Assembly (NCBI GenBank): GCA_024138015.1
Contig: JAMXBB010000009.1
Span: 93,176,712 to 93,240,711 of the forward strand
Reading direction: 5' to 3'
Length of the DNA: 64,000 nucleotides
Source of the DNA: Lumnitzera littorea
Taxonomy: Eukaryota; Streptophyta; Magnoliopsida; Myrtales; Combretaceae
Below the pieces are notes generated by a model. The model was not told the origin of the DNA. It searched no databases and saw only the letters and a program-made list of their open reading frames with translations. A program made the position numbers and the translations under genes. Numbering within the stretch: the stretch's first letter is position 1; every line of letters starts with the position of its first letter. Shown here piece after piece: positions 11,889 to 25,470 of the stretch.

Positions 11889-13126
11889 TTGCAAGCTTAG
11901 AAAAAAAACAAGACAATGGTACAGTTATAGTAAATATAGATAGCAAGTTATAATATAGAGACCGCCAAAGGCATGATAAGATGGTATGATCAAACTAAAT
12001 AAGCATTGAATGTGGATTCTTTTCGATCCACAACTGTATACTTACGAGGAAAAACATGGAAGAAATACTTACTCTATACGGGCACATATACGCAGTTCAG
12101 CTGGGAGAAGAGTGATTTGGAGTAATATGTGTTTTGAGGTAAAGCATAAGTTGTGTTCTGTCTAAGCGACATTGTTTAGTTATTTCTCTGTTATTAGTAG
12201 TTGTAAGAGGAGTCTTACAGTTGGTTAAAGGAGGTAAATTTAGGACTTGTTTTATATCTATGTCTATACATCTTTATTTTGTTTTGGCATTATATAATTT
12301 TTAAGCTCGAGGATTTGAATTTCATAGTCAAGCTTGGGCTCACAACTATATGACTTTATACTAGGCAAGACTAGGAAACCTCTAGGACCATATATAGTAT
12401 GGTTGGATAGATGTTCCTACAACACAATGAAGATTTTAGTTTTAAATTTTTAGAGTATATTCTTATAGGATAGGTTACGAGCTATGACTTTCTTGCTCTC
12501 AACCACCCGATATGCATGTTTAGGACAAGTGGGGGTTTTATTATTGTTACAAAAGAAATATGCTATAAGCATCTTATAAAATATCCTCAATAAATATAGT
12601 TTAATATCATATATAGACCTATATATATATATATATATAAGGCTATATATTAGATCGTGCTGCATTAGTAAAAGCACAATATACCCACCAATAACGTAAA
12701 GAATAGTGCCTTCTTTATCTTGAAGTTTTCATTTCAATTTCCTAGCAGAGTGGTTTGTCAATTTGTGTTGATTAAACCTCACTCCGCTTTCCCCTCCCAA
12801 GTTTTTGTAAGTTATCCTATAAATAGAGATATCTATGAGGATATGAGCAAAAGTATGTGCTTAATAAATGGTAAGAGATAAGTGTCATATGTAAGCAAGA
12901 TAAAATAAGTCTTTTTAGAGTGTAATGCAATAGTCAAAGTGCCACTTGTATCTTGTTGGCCGATACGTTCTTAGATTAGAGAAATCATCATCCCATTAGT
13001 TTGGGTTTTGAGGAGTTTTCACATACTATGCCCTTTCACCATCAAACTTCCTCTCACCAATCTGAGAATATGTAATGGACTTTCTTTTTGTCTCTTTCGT
13101 ACCCATTTTGGACTATCTATCTTAAT
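11889..13126. other. 3' UTR of the DAR1-like gene and intergenic DNA
   Basis: The first few hundred bases after the TGA are probably 3' UTR; no single poly(A) signal stands out. Beyond about 12300 the sequence is AT-rich with an AT-dinucleotide run near 12619-12640 and no gene. Confidence 0.5.
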
Positions 13127-13462
13127 TAGAGGTATATAAGTAGGTTTTAGCCAGTAGACTAACCTATTTAACCTGTTTTTAAAATGAGTTTAAGCCAAGG
13201 TTTTTTGACTCATTTAAAAACAGGCCAAATGAGCCAAGCTCATTTAACCCATGGGCTAAAGTGAGCTGATTTGAATCGGCCTGTTTAACCCATGTATGCT
13301 TTTGGCTTATAAGTCGACCTGTTTAACTCGCTTTTTAAATGGGTTAAAATCGAGATTTTTTTACTCGTTTAAAAAGTAGACCAAATGAGCTCGGCCAATT
13401 TAATCTACAGGCCAAAGTGGGCTAAGCCTGATTAGCCTATTTAGCCTACTTACACACCTCTA
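13127..13462. mobile_element. MITE-like element, copy 1
   Basis: About 336 bp with inverted ends: ttagaggtatataagtagg on the left and the complement of cctacttacacacctctaa on the right. The interior repeats words such as gtttaacc, cgtttaaaaa and gccaaatgagc. The same element occurs at 16653-16988. It has no coding capacity and is non-autonomous. The superfamily is not assigned because the TSD is unclear. Confidence 0.65.
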
Positions 13463-14580
13463 ATTGTAATTGTAATAGCTTCTCAACTTTAATAATGACC
13501 TCATCTGTTGTCACTTAGTTTCTTAACGATTAAAAAAAGGGAAAACATCATATTTCCTCAATGTATGCACGGTTTTGGTGGGAGTCATCTAACAATGCAA
13601 AGGTGTAATACATGTATCCAATATTAAGGCTGAGCAAGGATTAAGTTAGGTTTAGAGGTGATGAAGTAATATAAATTTCCAAAGCAATGTAATAGTAATC
13701 ATAAACAATTTACATCAATCGAGTAGACTCAACTACCTCATGCATGACACTCACATGCATACAAACAACTAATTACAAATATAAGGAATACAATGGCTTT
13801 CAATCCCCTATTAAGGAAAATAAGAATGTTGTTAAGTAGGTAATTTACTAAGGCTACAAAGTGCTTACTATCCCTTAAGTATTTATAAAAATCCTATAGA
13901 ATAAGTTTTAAGTTAACTATATGAGAATAGAAATATTCTTAAAAAGACTTTCCTTAGAAGGTTCTGCATAAGCTTTTGAATTAGGATAAATAACCATTTA
14001 ATTAAATTAATCCTTACAATTTTCTTATGGTCATTTATAGGTAAGATAAAAAAAAATAAAAAAGGTTTTAAAACATATTCTCACTTTGATGATAAAGGCA
14101 AGCATCATTTAGTTCATGTCAAATTGATAATCTTGCCAGTTGATAATCTTTCGATTTGTAGTTTGTATTATTGTTAGTCATCAATTTTAGAGTAAAAGGA
14201 ATTGAGTTTTAAAAGAAGTGGTAAAAGATGGTCATTATATCTAGAAAAAGAGAAGATATGATGACCTTTTCTAAGTTATCTAAAGTTACTATTGTAAATG
14301 TTATAAAAAGCAGGGTTCTTTATATAGTAAAATATACTAAGAAAAGCTAGAATAATAGGGAATTAGGCTAAAATTCATAGAAATGATGCATTATAAATAT
14401 AAAAATGATCAAGATAAAAGGGTTTTAATGTTAATTAATATTTTAGAATTATAGTATACTAAATATTTACTATAAATTCAATGTTGTAAGTAGAAAAAAA
14501 TGGTTCAAAAGGTAAGAAATTAGAAAACACTTCATCAATTGATAAATATGGTATCTAAAAATCATATTAGATTTAAGAAA
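13463..14580. other. AT-rich intergenic DNA
   Basis: No ORF, RNA gene or clear repeat boundary was recognised. The sequence is mostly A/T runs and may include the decayed upstream part of the LTR-like stretch that follows. Confidence 0.5.
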
Positions 14581-16110
14581 CTACTAGAAAGAGTTTGGAG
14601 TTTTAGGAAGTCAATATATAGGGTTTTGTGATTTTGGTTTAAAATAGGTATTTTTTAATAAAATGAGTAAAAAATTCCTAAAAATATAAAAAATACCAAA
14701 CATGCAAAATTAATTTTAGAAAAATTACCATAAAAAATATGGTTATAGGTACTTATAGATAAAAAGGCTCCTTGAAACAGTATGAATTGGAGGTTTAAAA
14801 ATTATCGTAGCTTAAATCACCAAATTAGCCAAAATCACCATCTAGTAGCCACCGCCACCGCCACCGCCACCGCCATCATCTAATAGCTACCACCACCACC
14901 ATTGCTCTACCCCTTGTCTAATCTCTTAGGAGAATTGAGAGGTGTAAATTTTTGAAGTGAGGAGCAAGGTATTTATAGCTTTTAATTGACCTTTAAAGGT
15001 TCATATTAAATTGCACACATGTCTAAAAATTCTAGAAAAACTACGGGAGTTTTCTTCTATTTTGACATGCATCTAGTTCAAGTTTGGTGAATTTTGGACA
15101 AGTATCCAATTTTTGGTGAATTTTTTGTTATGTGTTGGCATAGTTTTATAATTTTCTAATGGGTGTAAGTTCTTGAAAATATTACCATGTATGCTAGACA
15201 TCTTGTTACATGTCCTATTAATTTTTCATGGTTTTTTGACAAGTGTAAAAAGTTAGTGAATTTTGAAGAAGTTATTGACATATTTTAATAATTTTATGAT
15301 ATTTCTAAATTTTACAAATTTTTGTTTACTTTCTAAGAAGTTGTTGGATATTTTCATGACATAGAGTTGATTTGATAGTTTTTGGATATTTTATGGTGTT
15401 TTATAGGGTATTTTTATTATATTTTAGCATTCTACTCAATTATTTTATTATTTAATTTACTTTTCTAAATATATTTTTTAGTTTTATTTAGGGCAATGTC
15501 ATGATGGTATCTTATATACTAGGGTTATAAGTCATTTTTATATTTCTTAACTTTGCTTATTACTTATTTATTTTACTTTATTACTAGTTTACTATCTACT
15601 ACTTTATTTTTAGTTCTTAATACTTACTTTTAATTCTAAGGGAAAATTGGTCTTTTAATTTTTTTTTTTTTTTTGTTATTTCAATACTTAGTAGATGTTT
15701 CATGGTTAATTTCTTGACTTTTATCTTATCCTAACTAATCATTTTTCTACTTATTAATAATTTCTACCTCCTATAATTTATTATATATATAAGGTTATAA
15801 TATTAATTTTAACTTTCTTTATTGGGTAATTATTAGATTAATGATTCTTATTCTCCTAAGTTTTCTTCTTTTACAATATGATTTCTACTATCAAGTTTAG
15901 AGCTTTCTGCTATTGTCAACTTTGTAAACATTAATTCTGCTGATGGCCAGTGTTCATAATCAATTCTTATATCAAAAGGTTGTTTAGGGTTATAGGGTTA
16001 GTAATTAAATTTGTCTTAGGTTCTAAGAGCGGTTTGGGATTTATATCCTTATGTCTACTTAAACAAATAAATAAGTCTTACAATGTATAACCTACACTAG
16101 ACCATCTAGT
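14580..16110 (+). mobile_element. Decayed long-LTR-like fragment
   Basis: The layout (T-rich lead-in, a 'caccatctagtagccaccgcc' block with short repeats, gagaattgag, then a TATA-like ggtatttatagc near 14969 and long AT-rich tail) resembles the central part of the better defined long LTRs at 32480-34817 and 37756-42115. No termini or TSD were found, so this is inference from layout. Confidence 0.3.
14851..14874. repeat. ACCGCC hexanucleotide microsatellite (4 units)
   Basis: Four perfect ACCGCC units, followed by a related CACCACC run near 14890. A GGT/CGT microsatellite sits at the equivalent place of the long LTR at 34600-34629. Confidence 0.85.
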
Positions 16111-16652
16111 TAAGAAGGAATAGTCAAGTCGTTTTAGTAACCTACTTGATTAAGGGTTACAACATTAAATTTTATAACGATAACAAATGATTGGTAAATT
16201 AAGTATCTAATTAATTGAAGCATTTTTTTTTTCTTAAGTGATGGCTCCATTTCCCAAAATGAAGAGTTAGACTTGCCAAATTCAATGAGTTTTATTTGAA
16301 AAAATAACAATTTATTCAACATGGGATGTTTTGGGGTATGTTTTCACATAATAGAGTTTTTTTTTTTTTTTCTTTTAATCCTTCTTTTATTTTTTGGGCC
16401 AATTTGCATCCTTTTCCAACTCAACTTAAACTACTAATGGACATCAACGTAACAAGTTTTATTTATGCTCTCCTCCAAGCTATCTCATGTTCATCTAATG
16501 TGAAAAATCTTCTTTGATACTAGCATGCTAAGCTTGAGATGAATAATATATAAATACAAATTATATTGCATAGTTTATAAAAAAAAAAAAAACTACCATT
16601 TACATTTTCATCATTTATATTTTCGTATGTTAAAATTTTATTAGTATTTGTA

Positions 16653-16988
16653 ATAGAGGTGTGTAAATAGGTTTTAGCTTGCTAATTAACTTGTTTAACC
16701 TGCTTTTTAAATTAGTTTGGACTGAGATTTTTTTAGCCCGTTTAAAAAAGAGGCAAAATGAAACTTACCTATTTAACCCGTAAACTAAAGTAGCCAGTTT
16801 GGGTTAACCCATTGAATAGATTTGCATCTTTAGCCCATGGGTAGCTCATTTAACTCGCTTTTTAAACATGTTAGAGTCTAAATTTTTTAGTTCGTTTAAA
16901 AAGCAAGCCAAATGACCTTGGCTTGTATAACTCATGAGTTAAAGTGGGTCAAGTTAGGTTAGCTCATTTAACCCACTTACATATCTCT
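16653..16988. mobile_element. MITE-like element, copy 2
   Basis: Left end tagaggtgtgtaaatagg and right end complement of aacccacttacatatctcta match copy 1 at 13127-13462 in the same orientation and length. Internal words gtttaacctgctttttaaat, cgtttaaaaa and gccaaatgacc are shared. The two copies are about 3.2 kb apart. Confidence 0.65.
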
Positions 16989-19900
16989 ACATTGTATGCC
17001 ACTAATTTATCTATATAACTTGTTGATACTATTAAAGCCTTTCTCATCAAACGGGTATCTCATTCTCATTTTTTTTTCATAGATATACTATTCTTCTTTT
17101 CTCTAACTTTTGAAAATATGAAACACACTAAAAATGTTATTGATATTATACTAAATGAGTACATAATTTTCAAGAAAACGATGGAGTATGCACATTAAGT
17201 AAAACATGAGAGGAAAATATACACATTATGCAAATATAAATGCACGTGTGATGATCATGTGCTCTATTTATTGGAAAATCAATAGCATACATTTTCAAGA
17301 AAGAAAAACAAAAGAAAATGAAATACCAGCGAATGTTTTTGAAGAAAATGGATAAGCGAGCACATAGGATCAACATAAATAAGGCAATCCTACAATTTAT
17401 ACATATTTTTATGGTAATGTTGGTTGGATAAATATGAATACTACAATTGGTTGAATCTTATAAACCTTTATTAATTCATAAGTGAACATGTCCTTCCTCT
17501 ATTTAATGCACATTCACTTCGCTAAATGAAATAAAGGTGAATGAAATTGCAATTTTTACTCCCCTTTTACTTGGAGAAAATAAAGGGGCAACAAAATAAC
17601 TACCCTTATAACCGTTTATTATTTTATTTACTTGAAAAATAAGTAGAGAATTTTAATTCACACGGGTTTTTCTATTCTCACTCAATTAAGGATAGTTATT
17701 ACCTAAGAAGAGATAGAATTTTTATCCTCTCTATGGAAAGAATAAAAACTTTCAAATGATATAACCATTGTACCCTCATTAATACTGCAATTAATCATTA
17801 TATAGGGGCAAACTAGTATTTTTAGTTGTATTTCCAATGTAATACTATAATTAATGAGGTAAAGTAAACACTAAAATAAATATACTATGTAATAAAAATA
17901 TATGTTAAGTTAAGACTAGAATATAAATATCTAGCCTACTCTTAGGAATAGCTATTCTCCATGCATAACTTTTATATTTCCTATCTATTCCATTCTAAAG
18001 AGTAAATGGATCATGAAATAGAATAAGATTTTAATAGCTATTACATTGTTTAATTAAATAAAAGGTAGTTAGGAAACTTATAATAGGACTTAAATGACTA
18101 TAATACTCTTATTAATTTTCTTTTTTTAGATTTACCTAAGGTCACGTACTTTGTACGTCTTCATTCCCTTACTTTGACCAAACACGATGAAAAGAAGAGA
18201 GGGAGAGAAAAAAGTCCTAATCAGTGCAAAAGTTTGGATTTATATAAAAGACTTCAGCCTAGAGAATCTAAAAGCACCACCCTCGTTTTTTGATTTTAAC
18301 TAGAATGAAAAATCGTAAGAGAGGTTCAATCTTATTTTTGGACTTATAGAGAGTGAAAGCTCGGTTTTTCTTTGATTCCAACCAAATTGAATCTATTTTA
18401 TTGCTAATCTCTTGTTCTCCAAAGGTCTAATTTATAAATATGGCTTTAAATATCGATTAGAAGTGTTAAATTTATTTGATTTTAATCAAATCAAATTCAC
18501 AGTTCTTTGAGTGTTGTCATTAGGTTTTTCGAATCGAAAATTGAACGTATTTTAATGTTTTTTTTTAATGCAAATCTTTAGCCTAAAATGAAATTTCACT
18601 ATCTTGTTGACGATATAGCAAAAAATTTAGATTAAAATGATGAAAGCTTAAAGATGGAAATCTCTCTCTCTCTCTCTCTCATTGGAAGTTGTTCAAAGCT
18701 TAAAGATGGCCACGTATTGGCGATCTATAGTGACCTTTGCATGGTTTTTGAAGAGTAGTGTGAATAGTGACTTGGTTGAAGGAGGGAGGAGAGCAACGGA
18801 TGTTATTTTATTGCCGACTTACAATTCATGAGTTCAACAAAAAAATTGTAGTTCACCATTTTATTGAATTGCAATTCCTCGTAGAATTGCTACTATGGAT
18901 TGAAAATTGAACTAAATATCATTATAAAAAATTCATGAGGAATAAGAGGAGAATATAATTATAATTCATGCAAAGTAAATGGGTAATTAGTGTTTTATTA
19001 TATGACATTAAAAAAAAGGTTGACATAACATTCACTCAAAAGGGAAAGAAAAAAGCTAACGTGGCATTGACAAGTCAACTCAATATGGTTATAAACTTAT
19101 TAAATATTCGATTCATTAATTCTTATTAATTAAATTTTTTATTATATATAGTAGAGGAAAGCAAATGTAAGGTCAATAGGTATGCATAGGTTCCAAAACT
19201 TTTGGAACCAAAACCTACCATGCAGTACTTTAGAACCACTATGTACCATATACCTTGTAAATTTTATAGGGTACAAGCTATTTTGTGGAATCTATAATTT
19301 TTTTTTCTTATAATTCAACATGGCACATTTTTAATAATGGAGCTTTTATGAAAAATGTATTTATTGGTTGAAGAATAAACTCGTAGAAATAGAATCTTAA
19401 TACTTACTATTTTTATCTTCATAACAATAGATTGGAAAATAAACTTAGACTCTTTTTAACAATAAATTTCAATCTCTTTGGCAATATTTTTATTAATGAT
19501 AACAAAACACTATACATATTTGAACTTTTTTATTAAAATTATCAAATGATAATTAAGAGTATACATAACTCTAATATATAAGCAAGTAAGAGACATAGCT
19601 TTCAGTGCAATGGTATTTCTTATTTATTCATTAATATTAGTATTTAATTATTGTTATAGGGTAGGCATAGGTTTCTTGAAAAATATATCTTATATGCTTC
19701 AAAGTATAGATTTCATAGTAGGTATAGGATACCTTGACTTCGTTCCCTTACCCTACTCTAGGAGAATAGGTTTTAGAAAATTATTATCCAGAATCTATCT
19801 TATGATCCTAAATATCCACCTACTCACTTTGAAAATAGGTTTTCATATTAGGCAAAATTATGAAGGTCACATTACTCTTTCTCAACATCATAGATGAAAA

Positions 19901-20150
19901 TTATAAGCAAATAAAATTATTCAATACAATTATATAACACTGTCACATTTTAGTATAGCACATGATGTATCATCACACAAGTAAACCTATTATTAATAGA
20001 CTCAATTTTAATAAAAGAACACTTTGTTATATATTCATCACTTAAAAGGAGTTTAGCTATAGCCTTTTGGTTACAAATATATACATCATTTACAAATTTC
20101 AAAAGTTCCAAAATTAAACTTCATTTAACTTCTAGGTTTTCATTGTACTT
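16989..20150. other. AT-rich intergenic DNA with simple repeats
   Basis: No gene recognised. A perfect (TC)10 microsatellite lies at 18661-18680. The part at 17450-18060 has repeated 'gaatagctattc'-like words and could be a decayed MITE, but I could not define ends. ORFs here are short and without motifs. Confidence 0.5.
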
Positions 20151-22877
20151 GTTTAGCAAAACTTTCACTATCCAAGATAGGTGACTCTATCTAACGCTCT
20201 CAAAAGTCTACCCTAATGCTTGTAAAGTTGTAAAATCTTCTTTTTAACTTAAGGATAAGAGAAACGTATTTCCTCAACTATTGTTGAGTTGAGTAAAAGT
20301 GAATAAACAAGCAATAATATAGTAAAGTATATAGCACATGCATACAAGTATCATATTGAGTTGACACTCAGCCAATAAATAAGATAATACAGATAGTATG
20401 CCATGATAATGCACATGACATGTATCGATACCAATATCTTAACTAGCCAAGCAACTCATTAGGTTTCATCAACTTCAAATTCAAGCATGTGAAGAGTATA
20501 TCTGAGAACCTAGCAAATATTTCAGCTTAATAAAACCACAGAGCGTGGTTAAGGTTCTAGTTAATGCAAAACTATATGCATAAAAACCCAACTTTGTAAA
20601 CTTATCTTAATAAAACCATAACAATTTGTCTCTATTTTAGCTTTTGAATTTGTCTCTAATTCAAACACCCATTACATCTAGCATAAACTTCCTTAAGTTT
20701 TACTCATAACTAGATTTAGAGTACATCACATAACTCATTTCCAACATTATACACACAAAGCACAGCAACAATAAGTACCTTACAAAGCAAATCCATACAA
20801 CATTTAGATAACCATTACAACCACATGCAAGAACACTCACTATCACTAAGTAGACATAAATCTATTCTCTATACATATAAATCTACTTACTTGGCTAGTG
20901 GTACCTTTCCTACTTACTTGTTAGCACGACCTTCCTCCTCCATGACTTCACCTAGTAAGAGTAAGTACTTTTAGGGTCAATTATAGGTCATGTGTATATA
21001 TATTCTAGCTAAATATTCGCTTGTTGGTTGTTAGTTCATTTTAAGCTGTTTCTGATTTCACTTTTGACTTAGCTTTTGAATTACTCACTAATTAGATCTA
21101 ACTTTCAAATTCCTAATTAGATATTAGTTAGCTTATATCTGCAGTTTATCAACTAAAATCTCCTATACTATACCTAATTCAGTTATCCAGGTTCAACTTA
21201 TACGAAATACTTAAGTGTATCAGTTTCTGATTCAAATTTTAATCTTGGTTTTGATTCACTCAAAATATCATGTCTACTTATACTATTCTTACTTTTCTGA
21301 TAAACCAACTAAGATTAGTATAAGTTACTTCAAATATAACAATAGCTAGAACTTTCTCATGCCGCATTGTCAATTACACTAATTTACCCTTTATTATCAT
21401 ATTGAGCAAAATATATACAAATAATAGGCAAAAATGTAATAATCAGTATTTATACTCCATCAAAATCATGAAAAGTATATTATACTCAAAAAATAATAGT
21501 GGTTATATTCTGGTGATTAAAATACTAACATAGCATATTATACAATATGCTCCATATTACATGTTTTAAACATACTTTTATCAATAAATAGCTAAAAATA
21601 GGTGGATAATCATACTTTTCACAAAATCATAGTATAACATATATTTTAATAATACTAAGCTCTAGATATTGCATCAAGCTGCTTTTGTTTATAAGTTACT
21701 TTAAAATCCTTTAATTTGGCATAATCGATAAAATAGTGAACATAATATTTTTCGAAAATTATTATTACCACAATTTAGATATACTATAAGAGTCTTACAT
21801 AAAATTTTTCAACGAAACAACATCATTTAGTAATTTGAAAAATTCAATGAAAATTCGTTGGAATAGGGTATGTTCTTTAGTAAGTACTATAAATCAATGT
21901 TATTTCAACAAAATAAAATTTTGGCATTAAAGTATATGTAAAATAACTTAAGGAAACCAAATTTCATAATTTTTTAAGTCAATTTACTATTTTTACAAAT
22001 CAAAACAAAATTAAATGGAAAATAGCTCACCCACTAGTATACGGTTATTCAACCACTTTTTGCCCACCAAGAGTTATTGGCCAATCTTCTTGTGACCCCA
22101 AAAGCTTAAGTTCAAGGCCACAACTTGTTAGGACTTTAATAGATATGGGAACCCCAAATCCCCTATTTTATTTCAAATTTTTCTACTATTTTCCTTAAAT
22201 TTGTATCCTAGTTTTTCTAGAGAGAATTTCTGATGATTGAGTGGCTAAAAATCACTAAGAAGAAAGGGTGATTCTTCTTATATAAATTCTAAGTCGGTAG
22301 AGTTAAGGTAATGTGGTCCAAGTGTCATTTTAGGTAATGTTTTAATATTTTTGGCTTTGTTTTACTTTTGCCAACTCACATTCTACACTCCTACTGAATT
22401 TAGTGAGGTGCCATGCCTAATTCCATGTTGTCTAGGTGTTTTTATTATTTTTCCATAATTTTTTATTAATTTATTACACTTTTTAGCTAATTATTTAATA
22501 TATTTAGTAATATATATTAATATCAGGTACATACAACATATATGGCATAATTATATAATTATACTACAAGTTATTTAATTCCCAAAATTATTTTTATAAC
22601 TGAAATAGCTTGTTACATTTTGAGGCTCAAATGTCAAGTTTCTAATGATTAACGAACTTATCTAATAAAAATATGTTTTATTAAAATTAAATACTATAAA
22701 TACTTTTATTTCAAGAAATTAACTTTACTATGACTTTTTGTCTAACTTTTATGACCTTATATTAGATTTTGACTTGATTTGGACAAAATTATTCGAAAGT
22801 CCTAAATTGTTTCGAAAGCTCTAACTTGTATTGGTTCATTAGGCAACTACAAGTATTTAAGCAACTATGGTCTCACA
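20150..22877 (+). mobile_element. Probable long LTR fragment (5'-truncated)
   Basis: The 3' end reads ..ggtctcaca at 22877, similar to the ends of the defined long LTRs (gggtttctca at 42115; the complement of tgtgagatcc at 35294). Internally, tttactatttttacaaa at 21983-21999 is identical to 41261-41277 of the LTR 37756-42115, and both are followed within 60 bases by a 'tcac..cca' stretch and later a TATA-like run (about 22279 here). I found no matching 5' terminus or TSD, so it is called truncated. Confidence 0.4.
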
Positions 22878-23380
22878 CTCAAATAACCTACTTAAGACCT
22901 TAGGTTATTATCTAAGATTTGTATTCTTTTTTATTTTTCATATTTTAGAAAAGTTTTACTAATTTATTCTTGCAATAAAGTGTATATCCTGGAAGTGTAG
23001 GAGTTTAGATGTGTATTTCCAAAGTTGTTGATTGAAGTAATTAACCTTTCAATGTTTAATGAAACTTTAGCTAAACTATTTCCAACACCAACTTTCCCAT
23101 TAGTATTTACCATGCAGCAAATTTTAATTTATCCATATAGCCAATTTAATTTAATAATATAATTATATTCAAATCAATTAAAATTATGAAAATAATAAAA
23201 AAAATTCCCAAAAAAAGTATAAAAATACCCTTAACCCCTTACCTCTAATGTATTAGCTGGATACCTACTAGTCTTTAGGTGGTAAAAAATGGCTAATCAA
23301 TTCTATAGGTTGCAACTCAACATTAAAGATTGATCATGCAACCTATAAAGATGGTTGGTGGCTATCACTACCATAGTTGG
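22878..23380. other. AT-rich intergenic DNA
   Basis: No ORF or structured repeat recognised. Confidence 0.5.
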
Positions 23381-24103
23381 TAAAATTGCGATTTTACTTA
23401 TGTGATTCTGCGAGTTTACAATTTTAAGTAGCTCTTTTAAGTTAACTTGGGTGTAGAATCTTTTCTTTTTTTTTGTATAGAAACTTACGTTTTTAATCGA
23501 GTTTACATATAAACTCGATAGAAATTTATGTTTTTAACCGAGTTTACCAATTCTACATATCCAAGTTAAATGGAATAAAAAATTAAAATAAAAAAATATA
23601 TAACTAACCTTTTACAAGCCATCAACTATTAAGACATTACAATATCTATCCTATCATACTCCAATTTTTTACCTATTTCTTTCACTCCCAATCCCTTATT
23701 TTATGTTCATGGTTTTTATCCAAGTTTTAACTCCAATAACCATGTTTACAAAGAAAACTATATACTTGATTTTATATTGTCATAACTTAAAATAAGTTGA
23801 ATATATGGTTCTTTTTAATTTACAACTTTTTTAAGAAAAAGAAAAAAGGCAAAAGTTTAGTTTCAACTTTATTTGTCCTTCTCCCATACATATTAAATTA
23901 TATAAGAATTTTTATGGAAAAAAAAACTTAATTTCTTCATTTTTCTTATTTCCATCATATATTTCAAGTTTTGAATAATTAATATAACTATATTAATAAT
24001 TTTTTAAAGCTATTTTATATAAATTGTAAAAACTTGTGTTTTTACGTTTCGCTTTTATAACCCTCTAACTATTTTAAATAGAATCGTGAGTTTGACAACC
24101 TGG
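23381..24103. mobile_element. Non-coding element with imperfect inverted ends
   Basis: The left end gttggtaaaattgcgatttt (from about 23379) pairs imperfectly with the complement of the right end (agaatcgtgagtttgacaac, ending near 24100). Inside lie two direct copies of a unit reading 'acgtttttaatcgagtttac' and 'atgtttttaaccgagtttac' about 50 bases apart. About 0.72 kb, no ORF. It may belong with the small TCGT-rich repeats at 4690 and 9712. Boundaries are approximate. Confidence 0.35.
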
Positions 24104-24400
24104 ATCACTACAAAAATTAAAGGAAAAAAAAGGAGGATAAAACCTAATGGGTCAATGTCAGGGTTGATCAAATGACAACCACTAATCACATTGTATAAGT
24201 TGTACAACTCACTTATAATGGTGGATTGTGACCTAAAGTGCCGATTTGCTATTTTTCAATCACTTCAGCACAATAAAGTAGCCAATGACCACATTAACCA
24301 AACTCCCTACCCCATAACACCCCCCAAGCCCTCAAGGCCACCCATCTACTAGCCATGGGTAGTCTAGAAAATGACTTATTTGCAAGGGTGCATCCGTGAA

Positions 24401-24420
24401 AAAAAAAAAAAAAAAAAAAA
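24401..24420. repeat. Poly(A) run of 20 bases
   Basis: A pure A homopolymer lies just outside the left arm of the Mutator-like element. Confidence 0.9.
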
Positions 24421-24460
24421 CCTCATAAAAATGGGTTAAGGGAAAACATATTCTATTTAA

Positions 24461-24513
24461 GGGAAGTGAAGGCTTCTTTCTAAAAGGTGCCTTCACTTTT
24501 TCTATTTTTAATG
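24461..24513 (+). repeat. Left inverted arm of the Mutator-like element
   Basis: It contains cttctttctaaaaggtgcct, the reverse complement (with a few changes) of aggtgctttttagaaagacg in the right arm. Confidence 0.6.
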
Positions 24514-24569
24514 AAAAAAGTGCCTTTTAAGAAGGTGCATTCTTGTTATTTTAATAAAAAGCAAGGTAC

Positions 24570-25470
24570 CTTTCTAGAATGTGCAAAGCCTCCTCTATGT
24601 TGCATGGTGGTGGAATCCTCTACAATCCACCAAATTATCGAACCACACTCTTTAGGAAGTACGTAAACACTCCCCCTTTCCCCCCACATACACACACCCA
24701 TCTATGTAAAAGCAGATTAATGGCATTTGGGCTATCCAAATGTAGTAGCTACAATAGTAGAAATCGAGTAAGATCTCTAATATCTTGTCCGAGTATGGTT
24801 GCCATATGCTTGTAAAACCATGTTGTCAAAGTTAGTGTTCTTTGTAAAGTATTGAAACAAAAGGTCATAAAAGTATATAGAATACATACTTACTCTAGAG
24901 TTTGCCTATCAAATGCATCCTAATAGGCTATCACATGGGTCAAGTGTATCCTTATGTCTTATCCAATCATCCACCAAGCAGCTAGAGGCTTCTCATTATT
25001 GATGACCATCTTACGTCTGCTTAGAGGGACAATGTATGGAAACCTATCCCAAGCCCATACTTGAAGAAGACTTGCAACACTTTCCATCTCATGAGCTGTA
25101 TCCATCGATGAGCCACATAGCTGTCTATATAGCCAATTGAAACATGTAGATCCCCAACTGTATTATCCAGCTCACCTAAAGCCCTTTAATAGAAGGAGAA
25201 ACATAGCATGCACTAGGTTACCGAATTTATCGACAAATATGAATCTTCCTAACATCTGTAGGATATAAGCCCTCGTGTATTATCTAACTTGCTCCTCATC
25301 AGCCCCAGCAAGTAGGAATTTGAAATGGTTAACCAACCAGCCTAGCTTGATACACCCTCCTTTGCCATTAGAGCCTTTAGGAATGACTCTAAGGTATTTG
25401 GCACATATGTGAGGCTACTCTTTGTAAGTCCTATCGGTCACTAACATGCCATCATCTTAGAGACCAAGTC
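24570..25470 (-). pseudogene. Plant mobile domain (PMD) protein pseudogene, MAIN/MAIL-like
   Basis: Reading the minus strand from about 25470 down gives the PMD signature in order: a GCIKLGWLVNHF-like start; ADEEQVR followed by YTRAYIL; LGRFIFVDKFGNLVHAMFL; YSWGSTCFNWLYRQLCGS (25109-25162); LLQVWAWDRFPYI (about 25034-25070); then MPLICFYI (near 24710-24735) and a tail ending RIPPPCNIEEALH near 24580-24615. Host MAIN/MAIL proteins, annotated in many plants as 'serine/threonine-protein phosphatase 7 long form homolog', share this order. Several in-frame stops (for example in the ADEEQVR-YTRAY link, before YSWGS, and two near RIPPP) and at least one frame change break it. It lies between the inverted arms of the surrounding element, so it is a transposon-borne rather than host copy. 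Confidence 0.8.

Noticed and set aside
19610..19897. 95-codon hydrophobic open frame
   Set aside because: Rich in Ile/Leu/Tyr/Phe as expected from random AT-rich sequence; no known family and no supporting context.
24579..24815. 78-codon plus-strand frame over the PMD region
   Set aside because: The minus strand carries the recognisable PMD tail (MPLICF, RIPPPCNIEEALH); the plus frame is a shadow.
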